The notes: generated from the sequence alone by a model not told the origin. Counted from the first letter of the stretch, positions 17,314 through 27,699 are shown. The stretch is DNA of 64,000 bases from Timaviella obliquedivisa GSE-PSE-MK23-08B (GCA_019358855.1 JAHHII010000001.1:372001-436000); one strand, 5' to 3'. Translations and numbers: made by a program.

Positions 17314-17843
17314 CATCCCGCAACTGTCATTGAAACTTTAAGTCGAAAAAATGCATTTTACCTGTGTTTCCTCGACTTACCTAATATCCTACGTGTAAAT
17401 ATTGACTTTCAGAGATATTAAGCACTTTAGTTTACATTAAATTAACAAAGTTACCTTGAATTATGAAGCTTTATACTTCTTAAGAGAATAGAAAACCCCT
17501 CACTTTCTCAAGAACCTGAAACCTTTAAGCAGTTTCTACTCTTTCAAAAGCAAGGAGATTTGATCTCAAACCCTTAGTCATCATTACTCTTTACGCTGCA
17601 TCTTCGCTGGATCAGTACAAATACGGAGCCTTGATTTGAGCTTTATAGAAAAAGCTAGCCTCTATTATTATTTTTATAGAGTCTAAGCATTGACGCTACT
17701 CGAAAGTTTTCATTCCTACACAGTCAAAGACAAATGTTTAAGGACTTTGCCCTTACTTGTTAGAACGGACGTATTAGCCGATAATAGAACGGGCGTATTG
17801 AAGCTTCATCAATCGATCGCCTCCATCTTTTCTGAGTCTGCAC
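17314..17843. other. Gene-free 530-base stretch, possible small RNA region
   Basis: AT-rich spacer between the pseudouridine synthase and the HerA-like ATPase. I see no coding frame with family resemblance. Its left edge is bounded by a minus-strand terminator (17282-17313), so a minus-strand RNA could begin inside it. It must also hold the promoter and leader of the ATPase gene on the plus strand. Confidence 0.4.
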
Positions 17844-19556
17844 ATGAATCCAGAAAAACCACTTGGTTCCGTTATTCAAGGTTCTCTCAGCAAGGGCCTA
17901 GAAGTACGGCTTCATCCCGATGTAGTAGTAGAAGATATGCGAGTCGGAAAATTTTTGGTAGTGCAAGGCGTGCGATCGCGTTTTTTCTGCATGTTAACCG
18001 ACGTTGCCCTCGGTACAGCCAGCCAACGAATTTTGGCGAACCCGCCCGATCCAACCAATACATTTCTGCAAGAAGTCCTCTCTGGGACAGGAACCTACGG
18101 CACCATTGACCTAACTCCCATGCTAATGTTTACGCCGAAAGATGAGGGCAAAGTAGACAAATCTGTCATCAAAAATAAAAGTAAATCGAACCTTGCTTCC
18201 TATGAAGCGAACACCAGTGCCGTAGAACTCTCGCCCGTTAAGACGATCCCCAGCCACTTTAGCCAGGTCTACGATGCGATCGAGCGTGACTTTCGGGCAG
18301 TCTTTGGTTGGGAAGACGATCCTCATCGGCGCAACTTTTCGGTTGGACAGCCGATTGACATGGCAGTACCCATTTGTATTGATCTCGATCGCTTTGTCGA
18401 ACGCAGCAACGGTATTTTTGGTAAGTCAGGAACCGGAAAATCTTTTCTGACCCGACTTTTGCTATCGGGGATCATCCTCAAAAGAGCAGCAGTTAATCTC
18501 ATTTTTGATATGCACTCTGAATATGGCTGGGAAGCTGCCCGAGAAGGCAAGCACTTTAGCACCGTCAAAGGATTGCGGCAGCTATTTCCTGATCAAGTGC
18601 AGGTCTACACTCTTGATCCCGACTCAACTAAGCGGCGGGGCGTGCGCGATGCTCAAGAACTCTACATTAGCTATGACCAAATTGATGTAGAAGATTTAGC
18701 CTTAGTGAGGGGCGAACTAAATCTATCGGAAGCTAGCCTGGAAAATGCCATCATTTTGCGGAACGAATTTGGCAAGGCTTGGATCACTCGCTTGCTGTCA
18801 ATGAGTAATGAAGAAATTCAAGAGTTTTGCGAAGTCAAAATGGGCAGCAAGTCTTCTATCATGGCGTTGCAACGTAAGCTAACTCGCTTAGATGACCTGA
18901 AATATTTACGTAGCACCAGTGCTAAAAACTATGTAGGGCAAATTTTAGAGTCATTAGAAGCGGGAAAGCACGTGGTGGTTGAGTTTGGCTCTCAGTCTAA
19001 TATGCTGTCCTACATGCTGGCAACCAACGTTATTGCCCGTCGGATTCATGCCAGCTATGTTCATAAAGCAGAAAGATTTTTGCAGAGTAAAAACCCGATC
19101 GATCGCCCCCATCAGCTTGTCATTACGATTGAAGAAGCCCACCGCTTCCTTGATCCCGCTACCGTTCGCCAAACTATTTTTGGCACTATTGCCCGCGAAA
19201 TGCGCAAGTATTTTGTGACCTTGCTAGTCGTTGATCAGCGCCCCTCTGGCATCGACAATGAAGTGATGTCGCAGGTCGGAACTCGCATCACCGCCTTGCT
19301 AAACGATGAAAAAGACATTGATGCCATCTTCACTGGGGTTTCAGGCGGGCAGGCCTTGCGATCGGTGCTGGCAAAGCTTGACTCTAAACAACAAGCGCTG
19401 ATTCTAGGTCATGCCGTTCCTATGCCTGTTGTGATCAGAACGCGCCCCTACGACGAAACTTTTTATGCCGAAATGGGTCATACCAATTGGGACGATCTCT
19501 CTTCTGAAGATCTTTTCACGGCCGCAGAAGCCGCCAAAGCAGACTTAGGATTTTAG
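17844..19556 (+). CDS. HerA-like / DUF87 ATP-binding protein
   Basis: A 570-residue ATPase of the HerA/FtsK-like superfamily. An N-terminal beta-barrel-like HAS domain (GSVIQGSLSKGLEVRLHP start) covers about residues 1-150. The Walker A motif is FGKSGTGKSFLTR at about 192-204, Walker B is VITIEEAHRFLD near 430, and the C-terminal part contains VVDQRPSGIDNEVMSQVGTR, with an arginine-finger-like R. Such proteins are hexameric DNA translocases; in archaea HerA works with NurA nuclease in end resection. No NurA-like gene is adjacent, so the partner is unknown. The preceding and following spacers are long, so it is probably a single-gene transcript. Confidence 0.85.
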   Translation: MNPEKPLGSVIQGSLSKGLEVRLHPDVVVEDMRVGKFLVVQGVRSRFFCMLTDVALGTASQRILANPPDPTNTFLQEVLSGTGTYGTIDLTPMLMFTPKDEGKVDKSVIKNKSKSNLASYEANTSAVELSPVKTIPSHFSQVYDAIERDFRAVFGWEDDPHRRNFSVGQPIDMAVPICIDLDRFVERSNGIFGKSGTGKSFLTRLLLSGIILKRAAVNLIFDMHSEYGWEAAREGKHFSTVKGLRQLFPDQVQVYTLDPDSTKRRGVRDAQELYISYDQIDVEDLALVRGELNLSEASLENAIILRNEFGKAWITRLLSMSNEEIQEFCEVKMGSKSSIMALQRKLTRLDDLKYLRSTSAKNYVGQILESLEAGKHVVVEFGSQSNMLSYMLATNVIARRIHASYVHKAERFLQSKNPIDRPHQLVITIEEAHRFLDPATVRQTIFGTIAREMRKYFVTLLVVDQRPSGIDNEVMSQVGTRITALLNDEKDIDAIFTGVSGGQALRSVLAKLDSKQQALILGHAVPMPVVIRTRPYDETFYAEMGHTNWDDLSSEDLFTAAEAAKADLGF

Positions 19557-20087
19557 AACAAAGAACGTGAGCAAAACGCTCTTAACGTGGCTTAGTTCGG
19601 TTTCCTCTCTGTACTTCCCGTACTTCTGCTGAAAGAAAAACTGAGATGATATTGAGAATGTCCGAAAGGTGGCATTCATCCGATCGGTCGATTCCCTACC
19701 TCTTTACGGGAGATTAAATTTGTATTATCATTGTATTCAAAAGCAAACTCGTAACGATTCCGACTTCTTCCATCCTATTGTCACCCTTGCCCATCACCTG
19801 TAGGAACTGACCTAATTTCGTCTTTGGAAGAGATGCAAGAGACGAATTCTAACAACCTCTAATGTCAATTCATTTATCTGTTCAATCTATATTCACTCCA
19901 CCTGTCTGACTGCTAAGGCAATCTTTACCCCCTGACCCGAAGTAGCGGTATTACTGTCAGGAGTTTTAAGACTCTCTAGTCCCTTTATTCTTTGGTCAAA
20001 CGTTTCCACCTTCTTGTCTTAACGAAACTGTTTGTTTCTAATATTCGTACTTTTATTAACCCTGTTGCAAGGAGCCGATCGGTCGCT
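19557..20087. other. Long leader/spacer upstream of a sigma factor gene
   Basis: 531 bases without a credible gene. Two hairpins are visible: one with arms CGTCT/AGACG around 19818-19847, and one with arms CCTGAC/GTCAGG at about 19930-19962. A ribosome site AAGGAG lies about 13 bases before ATG 20088. The length suggests a long regulated 5' leader or a small RNA. No promoter assigned. Confidence 0.4.
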
Positions 20088-21080
20088 ATGCCAACTGTCA
20101 ATCTCGAAACATCTAACAAAAAGGCTACTCAACCGATGCTGACCGCAGATATGGTGCGGACTTATCTGCATGAGATTGGAAGAGTGCCATTACTGACTCA
20201 TGAGCAAGAAATTATTCTTGGTAAACAGGTGCAGCAGATGATGGTGCTGCTAGAAAATCAGCAGCAACTTGCCGAGAAACTTGATCGGGAACCGACTCAA
20301 GTTGAGTGGGCAGAGGTAGCCCAGATCTCTGAGGTAGAGCTAAATCAAGCCTTGCGCACGGGGCAACGGGCTAAGCAAAAAATGATTGCGGCTAACTTAC
20401 GCTTGGTTGTAGCGATCGCCAAAAAATATCAGAAGCGCAACCTAGAATTTCTTGACCTGATTCAAGAAGGCACTCTAGGCTTGGAGCGGGGCGTAGAAAA
20501 GTTTGACCCCATGCGGGGCTATAAATTCTCGACCTACGCTTATTGGTGGATTCGGCAAGCCATTACGAGGGCGATCGCGCAGCAAGCTCGAACGATTCGT
20601 CTACCCATTCACATCACCGAAAAGCTCAACAAAATCAAGAAAGTCCAGCGTGAACTAACACAGCAACTCGGTCGCAGTCCTAACCCAGCCGAAATTGGCG
20701 AAGCTCTAGAGCTAGAGCCTGCCCAAATTCGAGAGTTCTTATTACTGTCGCGCCAGCCTGTCTCTTTAGATTTGAGAGTGGGCGACAATCAAGATACCGA
20801 ATTGCAGGACTTGTTAGAAGATGAGAATGCTTCTCCTGAGATTTATGCAACTCAGGAATCATTGCGCCAAGACTTACAAGATATGCTGCTAGAGTTAACA
20901 CCCCAGCAACGAGAAGTTCTTGTTCTTCGTTTTGGTCTAGATGATGGTAATGAGCTTTCGCTTGCTAAAGTAGGGCAGCGGATGAACATTAGCCGCGAGC
21001 GGGTACGGCAGCTAGAACGACAAGCTCTAGACCATCTGCGTCGTCGCAAAGCGAATGTTAGAGGGTATCTTGCTAGCTAG
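20088..21080 (+). CDS. RNA polymerase sigma factor, group 2 sigma-70 family
   Basis: A 330-residue sigma factor related to the principal SigA but without its long N-terminal region 1.1. Region 1.2 starts at [20 protein letters not shown]; region 2 includes [21 protein letters not shown] and the -10 recognition helix [14 protein letters not shown]; region 3 is [14 protein letters not shown]; region 4.2, the -35 helix, is [21 protein letters not shown] use ATG 20088; a TTG 96 bases upstream is in frame but less likely. Such group 2 factors (SigB-SigE in cyanobacteria) respond to light, heat and nutrient stress; I cannot give the exact letter. A strong terminator follows. Confidence 0.93.
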   Translation: MPTVNLETSNKKATQPMLTADMVRTYLHEIGRVPLLTHEQEIILGKQVQQMMVLLENQQQLAEKLDREPTQVEWAEVAQISEVELNQALRTGQRAKQKMIAANLRLVVAIAKKYQKRNLEFLDLIQEGTLGLERGVEKFDPMRGYKFSTYAYWWIRQAITRAIAQQARTIRLPIHITEKLNKIKKVQRELTQQLGRSPNPAEIGEALELEPAQIREFLLLSRQPVSLDLRVGDNQDTELQDLLEDENASPEIYATQESLRQDLQDMLLELTPQQREVLVLRFGLDDGNELSLAKVGQRMNISRERVRQLERQALDHLRRRKANVRGYLAS

Positions 21081-21105
21081 TCTTTAAGTTTGGGAGTTTG
21101 ATGAG

Positions 21106-21135
21106 ATTGGGAGGCTTTTTGCCTCCCAATTTTTT
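21106..21135 (+). terminator. Rho-independent terminator of the first sigma factor gene
   Basis: Perfect ten-base arms ATTGGGAGGC and GCCTCCCAAT around a TTTTT loop, directly followed by further T residues. It sits 25 bases after the sigma factor stop codon. Confidence 0.93.
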
Positions 21136-21594
21136 AAGACCAAGACTACGACAATCTTTATTAGTAAAAATGTTTTACAAGCCTTTATCCTCATTAAATT
21201 AGAACTGACATACTTAATGCTGTAAGTCCTTGTTGAGATTGCTGTAGGTTGTACATATTTGGAGCCGTATATCAGTCTAGGGGCTGATATGCATCTAACA
21301 GGTTCTTTGATTACCATTAACGAAAGACGATACATTTTGTATCATTTTGTGAGTCCTGACTCAATGAAAAATCTTAGAATCCCAAGCTTTTTTGCGAAAT
21401 TTTCTTGAATCAGACTGTAGCTCTTTTATGTGAGTCGTGAAGCGGACTATTAAGTTAAGTATTGACTCAGTATTTATCTATGTGAAGTCTTTTCTTAATT
21501 GTAAAAATGAGCACCTTTTTCCAACTAGAGTGAAATTATGTTCATCAGCTTTTAACTTTAACTTTTTTATTGATTTTGCTAGGAGGTAACTACG
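21136..21594. other. Spacer with a hairpin upstream of a secreted protein gene
   Basis: 459 AT-rich bases without a credible gene. A seven-base perfect hairpin, ATATCAG/CTGATAT, lies at 21269-21290 with an eight-base loop. The ribosome site AGGAGGT lies shortly before GTG 21595. The region should contain that gene's promoter. Confidence 0.4.
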
Positions 21595-22161
21595 GTGTTT
21601 AATATTCCAGTTCGTTCCTCTAAAGGGTGGCTCTCTCTTTTTAAACAAATTGATAAGCCTATTGCGGGTTTGTTTCTTACTCTAAGTTTGGTAGCGGCAG
21701 GTTTACCCTCTCTACCTGCTTCTAGTCGTGAGGACTCTCTCAGCCTTACAGAGTCTGTACCCAAAGTTGCTCAAGTTGCTCAGAGTTCTACAGATCAACC
21801 TCTGGCAGATGGTGTTTATCTTTATGGACAATCTCCCAAGCGGGATCAGATTAATTCGGCATACCTTGTGTTTGAAGTCACTCGGGGTCAAATTATGGGT
21901 GCTTTTTATATGCCCCGCTCTTCATTCGATTGCGTATACGGCAATTTGCAGGCAGACCAACTAGCACTAAATGTAGTAGATAGCTACTCTCGTGAATCTT
22001 ATCCCTATGCAGTTGCGCTGCAAACTGGTGGGGCGATCGCCAATGCTCAAGGTTCGGTTCCACCGGTTACCTTAGAGGGAATGCACCGCATCGAAAACAT
22101 TACTAGCAACGATCAACGCCTGTTATCTACTTGTAAAGCTGACCGCCAATCTGCGTCTTAA
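21595..22161 (+). CDS. Secreted hypothetical protein, cyanobacterial
   Basis: A 188-residue protein starting at GTG 21595, supported by AGGAGGT nine bases upstream. A basic N-terminus and hydrophobic segment at about residues 22-42 (PIAGLFLTLSLVAAGL) with a likely cleavage region near SLPASS make it a probable exported protein. The mature part contains LADGVYLYGQSPKRDQINSA, YLVFEV, IMGAFYMPRSSFDCVYG and ends with a cysteine near residue 181; C117 and that cysteine could form a disulfide. I have seen similar cyanobacterial hypotheticals but know no function. The gene stands alone and converges on the DUF72 gene 198 bases away. Confidence 0.72.
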   Translation: MFNIPVRSSKGWLSLFKQIDKPIAGLFLTLSLVAAGLPSLPASSREDSLSLTESVPKVAQVAQSSTDQPLADGVYLYGQSPKRDQINSAYLVFEVTRGQIMGAFYMPRSSFDCVYGNLQADQLALNVVDSYSRESYPYAVALQTGGAIANAQGSVPPVTLEGMHRIENITSNDQRLLSTCKADRQSAS

Positions 22162-22359
22162 ATCGATCGTCATAAATAAATAGTTCTGAAAACGCATCAC
22201 TTTAAAAGTAGACTTAATCGTTAATGAGCGGTCATCCGACGAACGACCATTGACCAGTGCATCTTCCAACCATCGGGCACATCGCATTGATAAACCTAAT
22301 AGCTTCCTAGATCCTTTAAGAAATTGGGGGCTATTAGATTCAAAGGCATTTAGAGTCAT

Positions 22360-23214
22360 CTAGAACAGACTGAGTTGGTCAGGCGGTGGTGTAATAGTAT
22401 TCCAGGGCAAAGGGGGTACATTAACCCCTTGAGTTTCCAAAAGCTGCTGAAAATGTTTAGCATTCGTAGGCGAATGCACTTCTACCGGACAATGGACAAA
22501 AAAGTAAATCTGCTTTCCCTGCTGTAGCCACACCTCCATCTGTACCACCCATTCTTCTAAGAATGCTTGATTCAGTTCTAGCTGTGGATGGCTGATATAG
22601 CGAATTAAGCTGAAATCAGCCGTGAGCGTATGATGCAATGGCACTCTTGGCTTCCTTCGCTCTGCATAAATCTCTGGGTTGTCTGGACAATCGTAGACTG
22701 GTCGAGTGTCCAGCAAAACCCGCCCCACGCCTAACTCTGTGAGCAATTCATTCAGCTTCGTGGCGTGGGGTTCGTGGAACCAGTCAGAATGCCGAACTTC
22801 TAAAGCAAGACGAGTTTCTCGACGAGGAAAGGCTTCGAGAAAAGTAACAAGATCTGCGAATTGAGTGGGGTTATAGGTGGGAGGAAGTTGAGCAAAGTAA
22901 GGTCCCAGGCGAGTTTCTAATCCTTCCATTTGTTGCAGAAAATCTAAGGCTCCTTGCACTTTATCGGCTAACAATCCTTGATGAGTTAGATCGCGCGGCA
23001 GCTTGAGGCAAAACTTGAATCCGTCTGGTGTTTCGGTTGCCCACCGCTTTACCGTCGCTGCGTCAGGGATGGAATAGAATGTAGTATTGCCTTCTACAGT
23101 GGTGAAGCGGCGGCTGTAGAGATTTAGGAAATCTGTCGCACGGCTACCTGTGGGGAAGAGATCGCCTACCCAGTCTTTGTATGCCCAAATTGCGCAGCCG
23201 AGATGGAAGGTCAT
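22360..23214 (-). CDS. DUF72 domain-containing protein
   Basis: A 284-residue TIM-barrel-like protein. The start is ATG 23214 (MTFHLGCAIWAYKDW), which matches the beginning of the DUF72 domain; a longer frame upstream has no family resemblance. Other signatures are FLNLYSRRFTTVEGNTTFY, the FCLKLPRDLTHQ segment, LALEVRHSDWF and the C-terminal IYFFVHCP-x-VHSPTNAKHF. The biochemical role of DUF72 is not established; sugar or nucleotide chemistry has been suggested from fold only. It diverges from dnaK3 with a 137-base promoter region between them. Confidence 0.9.
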   Translation of the reverse strand: MTFHLGCAIWAYKDWVGDLFPTGSRATDFLNLYSRRFTTVEGNTTFYSIPDAATVKRWATETPDGFKFCLKLPRDLTHQGLLADKVQGALDFLQQMEGLETRLGPYFAQLPPTYNPTQFADLVTFLEAFPRRETRLALEVRHSDWFHEPHATKLNELLTELGVGRVLLDTRPVYDCPDNPEIYAERRKPRVPLHHTLTADFSLIRYISHPQLELNQAFLEEWVVQMEVWLQQGKQIYFFVHCPVEVHSPTNAKHFQQLLETQGVNVPPLPWNTITPPPDQLSLF

Positions 23215-23351
23215 AGGTTTATGATACTCTCCAGTTTGACGGATATCCTCACTATGAGCATTACTAGAGGCATGTTGGTGGCAAGATAGAATGAATTCAA
23301 CGATCATCGTTCTCAATATACTGATCGAGCAGGCGAGGAGTAACGTAGGGC

Positions 23352-25988
23352 ATGGGAAAAGTAGTCGGCATTGACCTAGGGACAACCAACTCAGTTGTTG
23401 CCGTAATGGAAGGCGGTAAGCCAATTGTCATTGCCAATGCCGAGGGAATGCGAACGACACCTTCGGTTGTTGCTTTTACTAAGGAGGAGGAACGACTAGT
23501 CGGGCAAATGGCGCGCCGACAGGCAGTTCTAAATCCTCAGAATACTTTTTATGGAGTGAAGCGATACATAGGGCGCTTGTACGAAGATATTACGCCAGAG
23601 TCAAAGCGAGTCCCCTACACCATCCGCATGGACGAGTATGGCAATATCAAAGTTAAGTGCCCTCGGATGCGGAAAGAGTACGCACCGGAAGAAATTTCGG
23701 CAATGGTGCTACGGAAGCTGGCAGAGGAAGCTGAGCGTTATTTGGGTGAACCGATTACCGGCGCAGTGATCACGGTTCCGGCTTATTTTGATGATGCCCA
23801 ACGGCAAGCAACGCGAGATGCAGGGCGAATTGCTGGGTTGGAAGTGCTGAGAATTTTGAATGAACCGACTGCTGCTTCTTTGGCGTACGGTTTAGATCGG
23901 CGCGAGAGCCAGATGATTCTGGTCTATGACTTGGGCGGTGGCACTTTTGATGTATCAGTGATGGATATTGGTGATGGTGTGTTTGAAGTCCGATCGACCA
24001 GTGGCGACACACAGCTGGGTGGTGTAGACTTTGACAACAAAATTGTGGATTGGTTAGCAGATCAGTTTTTTGAGCAGGAGGGTGTCGATTTACGTCGCGA
24101 TCGCCAGTCTTTGCAACGCCTTATGGAAGCTGCAGAAAAAGCCAAGATTGAACTTTCTGGCGTAGCAGTGACTGAAATTAGTTTGCCTTTTATTGCCGCT
24201 ACTGAAGATGGTCCTAAGCATCTTGAAACTCGCCTTACCCGTTCTCAGTTTGAAGGATTGTGCGGCGATTTAATTAATCGCCTCCGCCGCCCTGTCAAGC
24301 AAGCGTTGGATGATGCAGGCGTGAGCCCGGCGCAAATTGATGAAGTGGTACTGGTCGGAGGCTCTACTCGCATCCCGATGATTAAACAACTGGTGCGATC
24401 GCTGATTGACCGCGAACCCAACGAAAACGTGAACCCTGATGAAGTCGTCGCAGTCGGTGCCGCGATCCAAGCCGCGATTTTGAACCAAGAGGTTAAAGAT
24501 ATTCTGCTTCTAGACGTGACTCCTCTTTCTTTAGGGTTGGAAACAATTGGCGGCGTTATGAAGAAACTAATTCCTCGTAATACTGCCATTCCTGTGCGGC
24601 GATCGGACGTATTTTCTACCTCTGAGAACAATCAAACGATGGTAGAGGTGCATGTGGTTCAAGGCGAGCGGGAAATGGCAGCCGATAATAAATCTTTGGG
24701 TCGCTTCAAGTTGATGGGGATTCCTCCGGCTCCACGTGGCATTCCTCAGGTGCAGGTATCGCTAGATATTGATGCCAATGGTATTTTGCAGGTAACAGCC
24801 CTCGATCGCACCACAGGGCGTGAGCAAGGCGTGACCATTCAAGGCGCTTCAACCTTGAGCGATGCAGAAGTGGATCGGATGATTCAAGAAGCAGAGCTAT
24901 ACGCCGATCAAGATCGGCAGAAGCGCGATCGCATTGAAAAGCGCACTAAAGCCGAAGCTCTCACCTTTGAGGCAGAACGACAACTCAGGGAAGTCGCCCT
25001 AGACTTTGGAATGCAGTTTGCCAGTTCCTACCGCCGTAAAATTGAGAATTTGGTGCAAGAACTACGCGCTTTCCTCTCCAAAAATGACGATCGCGGCATC
25101 GATATTACTCAAGGCGATTTGCGCGACGCTCTCTATGATCTTCAGCAAGAAGTCTACAGCCTGACCCGTGAAGATGAAGACGAAGGTGATTTCTTTGGCT
25201 CTATTCGGCGCACCTTGTCTAGCATTGGTGAGGATTTCTTCTCCGATGACGACGATCGCGACTACTACGACAATCGGCGCGACCCCTACGGACGTGATTC
25301 TTATTTAGACCGCCGTGACTCCTACGGTGGTTCTGCCTACGGCACTCGTCCTAACCGCGATTTCTACAGCCCGGAGCCTTCCAGCCGCGACCCCTACAGC
25401 CGTGATTCTTACGATCGCAGACCTCAAGACGATTGGGATAACAGCAAACCTTACGGCAACGCAAACCGCGAACTTTACGATGCTAGCGATCGCAGTTCCT
25501 TCGCACCTAGGGACGATCGTGATTCCTATGGCAACCGAGAGACTAGAGGTAACGGCGATCGTGATCCCTACGCCAACCAGCGTGATGATGTTCCTAGAGA
25601 TAGGGTTTCTAGAAACAGTTTTCCTGGAGACAACACTCTTAGAGACAATACTCCCAGAGACAGCACCCCTAGAGACAACCGTAATTCAAGAAACTCTGAG
25701 CAGGATGGCTATGAAGTTCGGAATGCCTACGAGGATCAGAATGACAGCAACGATCGCCAGCCCTATAGCCGCGATCGCCAAACTCCTGCCGAGCGCAACG
25801 AGCGTAATGCTCCCCAGGTCACACCCAAGAGCAGCCGTAACCTGGGTGCTGACGGCAATCGCGGAGACTATTCCAATGGCGATCGCCGACCTCCTAGTAG
25901 CGATCGTCGCCTCCCCTCCTCCGAATCCCGTCCTGATCGGTACACTAACACTGATGATGAATGGGGCGATGATGACGAATGGCTCTAA
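23352..25988 (+). CDS. dnaK3: Hsp70 chaperone DnaK with long disordered tail (DnaK3-like)
   Basis: An 878-residue Hsp70. The nucleotide-binding domain (about 1-380) has [26 protein letters not shown] and [13 protein letters not shown]; the substrate domain follows to about 600 ([18 protein letters not shown]). From about residue 606 the protein is low complexity: acidic [10 protein letters not shown], then about 240 residues rich in Arg, Asp, Tyr, Ser, Asn and Pro with repeated RDPY, RDSY and DR motifs, ending in an acidic [11 protein letters not shown]. Normal DnaK is about 635 residues. A dnaJ gene follows by 37 bases. The arrangement and tail match cyanobacterial DnaK3, which is tied to thylakoid membranes; that identity is inference from layout and memory. 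Confidence 0.9.
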   Translation: MGKVVGIDLGTTNSVVAVMEGGKPIVIANAEGMRTTPSVVAFTKEEERLVGQMARRQAVLNPQNTFYGVKRYIGRLYEDITPESKRVPYTIRMDEYGNIKVKCPRMRKEYAPEEISAMVLRKLAEEAERYLGEPITGAVITVPAYFDDAQRQATRDAGRIAGLEVLRILNEPTAASLAYGLDRRESQMILVYDLGGGTFDVSVMDIGDGVFEVRSTSGDTQLGGVDFDNKIVDWLADQFFEQEGVDLRRDRQSLQRLMEAAEKAKIELSGVAVTEISLPFIAATEDGPKHLETRLTRSQFEGLCGDLINRLRRPVKQALDDAGVSPAQIDEVVLVGGSTRIPMIKQLVRSLIDREPNENVNPDEVVAVGAAIQAAILNQEVKDILLLDVTPLSLGLETIGGVMKKLIPRNTAIPVRRSDVFSTSENNQTMVEVHVVQGEREMAADNKSLGRFKLMGIPPAPRGIPQVQVSLDIDANGILQVTALDRTTGREQGVTIQGASTLSDAEVDRMIQEAELYADQDRQKRDRIEKRTKAEALTFEAERQLREVALDFGMQFASSYRRKIENLVQELRAFLSKNDDRGIDITQGDLRDALYDLQQEVYSLTREDEDEGDFFGSIRRTLSSIGEDFFSDDDDRDYYDNRRDPYGRDSYLDRRDSYGGSAYGTRPNRDFYSPEPSSRDPYSRDSYDRRPQDDWDNSKPYGNANRELYDASDRSSFAPRDDRDSYGNRETRGNGDRDPYANQRDDVPRDRVSRNSFPGDNTLRDNTPRDSTPRDNRNSRNSEQDGYEVRNAYEDQNDSNDRQPYSRDRQTPAERNERNAPQVTPKSSRNLGADGNRGDYSNGDRRPPSSDRRLPSSESRPDRYTNTDDEWGDDDEWL

Positions 25989-26025
25989 CACAATATCTCT
26001 AATTTTTAACCCTTTGTTCTAGCCC

Positions 26026-26964
26026 ATGCAAAACTTCCGAAACTACTACGCCATTTTGGGAGTGCCCAGAGACGCAAGCAGCGAAGACATTAAGCTCTCC
26101 TACCGTAAGATGGCGAGAAGATACCATCCTGACCTTAATCCGGATGATTTGGAGGCAGAGGAACGGTTTAAAGATTTAGGCGAGGCGTACGAAGTTCTAT
26201 CAGACAGTAGCAAACGGGCGCAGTATGACCAATACAGCCGTTTTTGGAAGCAGAGTGGCTTTCAGGGTGCAGCGCGAGGCAAGCCAGGACGAGATGGCTT
26301 TGACTTCGGCAAATACCGTGACTTTAATTCGTTTGTTGACCAGTTGTTGAACCGTGAAGAAAAAGCCAGTCGCGCACCCCGTGATCCCTATCGTCCCGGC
26401 AGCAGTAAAACTGAGTACACGATTCCTCGCCAAAACCAGCCTTCCCAGGACAGCCCCCGAAATGCAGAAGCTTTGCTGACTGTTCCCTTGGAACGCGCGT
26501 TTACAGGCGGACGAGAACGAGTGCGCCTGGGCGATGGACGATCGCTCGAAGTTAATATGCCTGCCGGAATGTTCACAGGGCAAAAAGTTCGTTTAAGGGG
26601 ACAGGGCGTAGCGGGCGGTGACCTGTATTTAAGAATCGATGTTTCTCCCCATATTTTCTTTAAAGTTGAAGGGGCAGATATTTCTTGCCAATTGCCTGTT
26701 ACACCCACTGAGGCAGTACTGGGCGGAGCGATCGAGGTGCCAACGCTTGATGGCATGGTGAAGATGGTCATTCCGTCGGGAGTGCGCTCGGGGCAAAAGC
26801 TGCGGATGAGTGGCAAAGGCTATCCCGTTGATGGCGATCGGGGCGATCAAATTGTAGAGATTCAAATTGTTGCGCCCAAGGAAGTGACCTTGCAGGAACG
26901 AGAGCTTTACGAAAAGCTGCGGCATCTGGAAACCTTCAACCCGCGCGAAGATTTAATGGGGTAG
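26026..26964 (+). CDS. dnaJ: DnaJ-type co-chaperone without zinc finger
   Basis: A 312-residue Hsp40. The J domain at about residues 4-68 has the invariant HPD in [12 protein letters not shown] glycine-poor, basic linker (about 70-145) replaces the G/F and cysteine-rich regions, so it is a type II (CbpA-like) J protein. The C-terminal client-binding domains follow ([51 protein letters not shown]). It lies 37 bases after dnaK3 on the same strand and is almost certainly its dedicated partner. Confidence 0.95.
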   Translation: MQNFRNYYAILGVPRDASSEDIKLSYRKMARRYHPDLNPDDLEAEERFKDLGEAYEVLSDSSKRAQYDQYSRFWKQSGFQGAARGKPGRDGFDFGKYRDFNSFVDQLLNREEKASRAPRDPYRPGSSKTEYTIPRQNQPSQDSPRNAEALLTVPLERAFTGGRERVRLGDGRSLEVNMPAGMFTGQKVRLRGQGVAGGDLYLRIDVSPHIFFKVEGADISCQLPVTPTEAVLGGAIEVPTLDGMVKMVIPSGVRSGQKLRMSGKGYPVDGDRGDQIVEIQIVAPKEVTLQERELYEKLRHLETFNPREDLMG

Positions 26965-27243
26965 TTCTTTCTTGTGCAAGTCAGGATTTGAAGCCTGGTT
27001 GACCGATGGTTCTGTCAGCTTTAAAATCTCTGCATGGTAAAACTTGCCCTACTTATTGGAATTAGTGAATACGAATCTGGTCTAGCGTCACTCTTCCTAA
27101 CTTCAGACGCAACGCCAGTGAGTTCATTCAATAACTCAAACGAACTGGCTCACCGTTAGTGCGAACCCTTAACGAGGTTGCAGAACTGGTTGTGCAAAGC
27201 GCAGAATCCTTCTCTACAACTGAAAAAAAGCCCTAGCCCTGTC

Positions 27244-27444
27244 TTATTTCTGTCCTGGAGATTCTGTAATTGGCTGAGCTTTTTTGCTACGAATCATAGG
27301 TACACTGTTGACTCGCAAAGCTGCCCCCGCCATTTGAGCCTCAGTGACTTCGGGAATATCTGATAGATCAATGTCCTCATCTGACATCGCATCAATCCTG
27401 TCCCAATTATTTTCAGAGATGTTGGAGGAAGATGGCTTGTTCAT
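27244..27444 (-). CDS. BrnA-like antitoxin
   Basis: A 66-residue acidic protein. The segment WDRIDAMSDEDIDLSDIPEVTEAQMA is the part shared by cyanobacterial antitoxins found next to BrnT toxins (given here as a pattern: W-D-R-I, D-E-D-I-D, then a helix). The usual ribbon-helix-helix part is short or degenerate. Its start at 27444 overlaps the end of the BrnT gene by 32 bases on the same strand, the order toxin then antitoxin being the standard one for brnTA. It is expected to bind and neutralise the toxin and repress the operon; that is family knowledge only. Confidence 0.75.
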   Translation of the reverse strand: MNKPSSSNISENNWDRIDAMSDEDIDLSDIPEVTEAQMAGAALRVNSVPMIRSKKAQPITESPGQK

Positions 27445-27682
27445 GTTTGGTTCCTCCTCGCATTGAAATAAGTCTTATTTCGTTACTGTCTTCAGTATGA
27501 GCAATCACTACAACGTTTTCACGCAATAGCCCCAGCTTAATCCAACGCTGCTCACCATAGGTAAATCGAGTGTCTTCGTAAGTGAATGTCGCTCCCTCAA
27601 CAACGATTGAGGCATCAGCAAAGTCAAATCCATGCTTAGAGAGATTTGAGCGGCGTTTACTATCGTCTCGGGTGAACTGCAT
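27413..27682 (-). CDS. brnT: BrnT-like ribonuclease toxin
   Basis: An 89-residue protein with the BrnT layout: KRRSNLSKHGFDFADASIVV at the N-terminus, then TRFTYGEQRWIKLGLL, VVVIAHTED and the C-terminal EIRLISMRGGTKHEQ. BrnT proteins are RelE-fold ribonucleases that arrest translation. Conserved arginines and the K-H-G of the first helix are present, so it may be active. It is followed by the overlapping antitoxin gene. It starts 18 bases downstream of the giant repeat protein gene's other side: that gene's stop lies at 27700, so read-through from it could express the module. Confidence 0.82.
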   Translation of the reverse strand: MQFTRDDSKRRSNLSKHGFDFADASIVVEGATFTYEDTRFTYGEQRWIKLGLLRENVVVIAHTEDSNEIRLISMRGGTKHEQAIFLQHL

Positions 27683-27699
27683 GATGTTGCTAATTCAAG

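Noticed and set aside
17690-18109. 139-codon plus-strand frame before and across the start of the HerA-like gene
   Set aside because: It overlaps a firmly identified gene in another frame for most of its length, is Arg/Ser-rich like a shifted frame, and has no family resemblance.
21084-21335. 83-codon minus-strand frame after the first sigma factor
   Set aside because: It contains the sigma factor terminator and has an unlikely composition.
22123-22359. 78-codon minus-strand frame between the secreted protein and the DUF72 gene
   Set aside because: No ribosome site or family resemblance, and it overlaps the end of the secreted protein gene. I treat the interval as a convergent spacer.
25315-26022. 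235-codon frame in the DnaK3 tail
   Set aside because: A shifted frame of the low-complexity RDSY coding region; Thr/Ile/Ala-rich repeats are by-products of the real frame.
27178-27363. 61-codon plus-strand frame opposite the BrnA-like gene
   Set aside because: Antisense to a small gene with family resemblance; no ribosome site.
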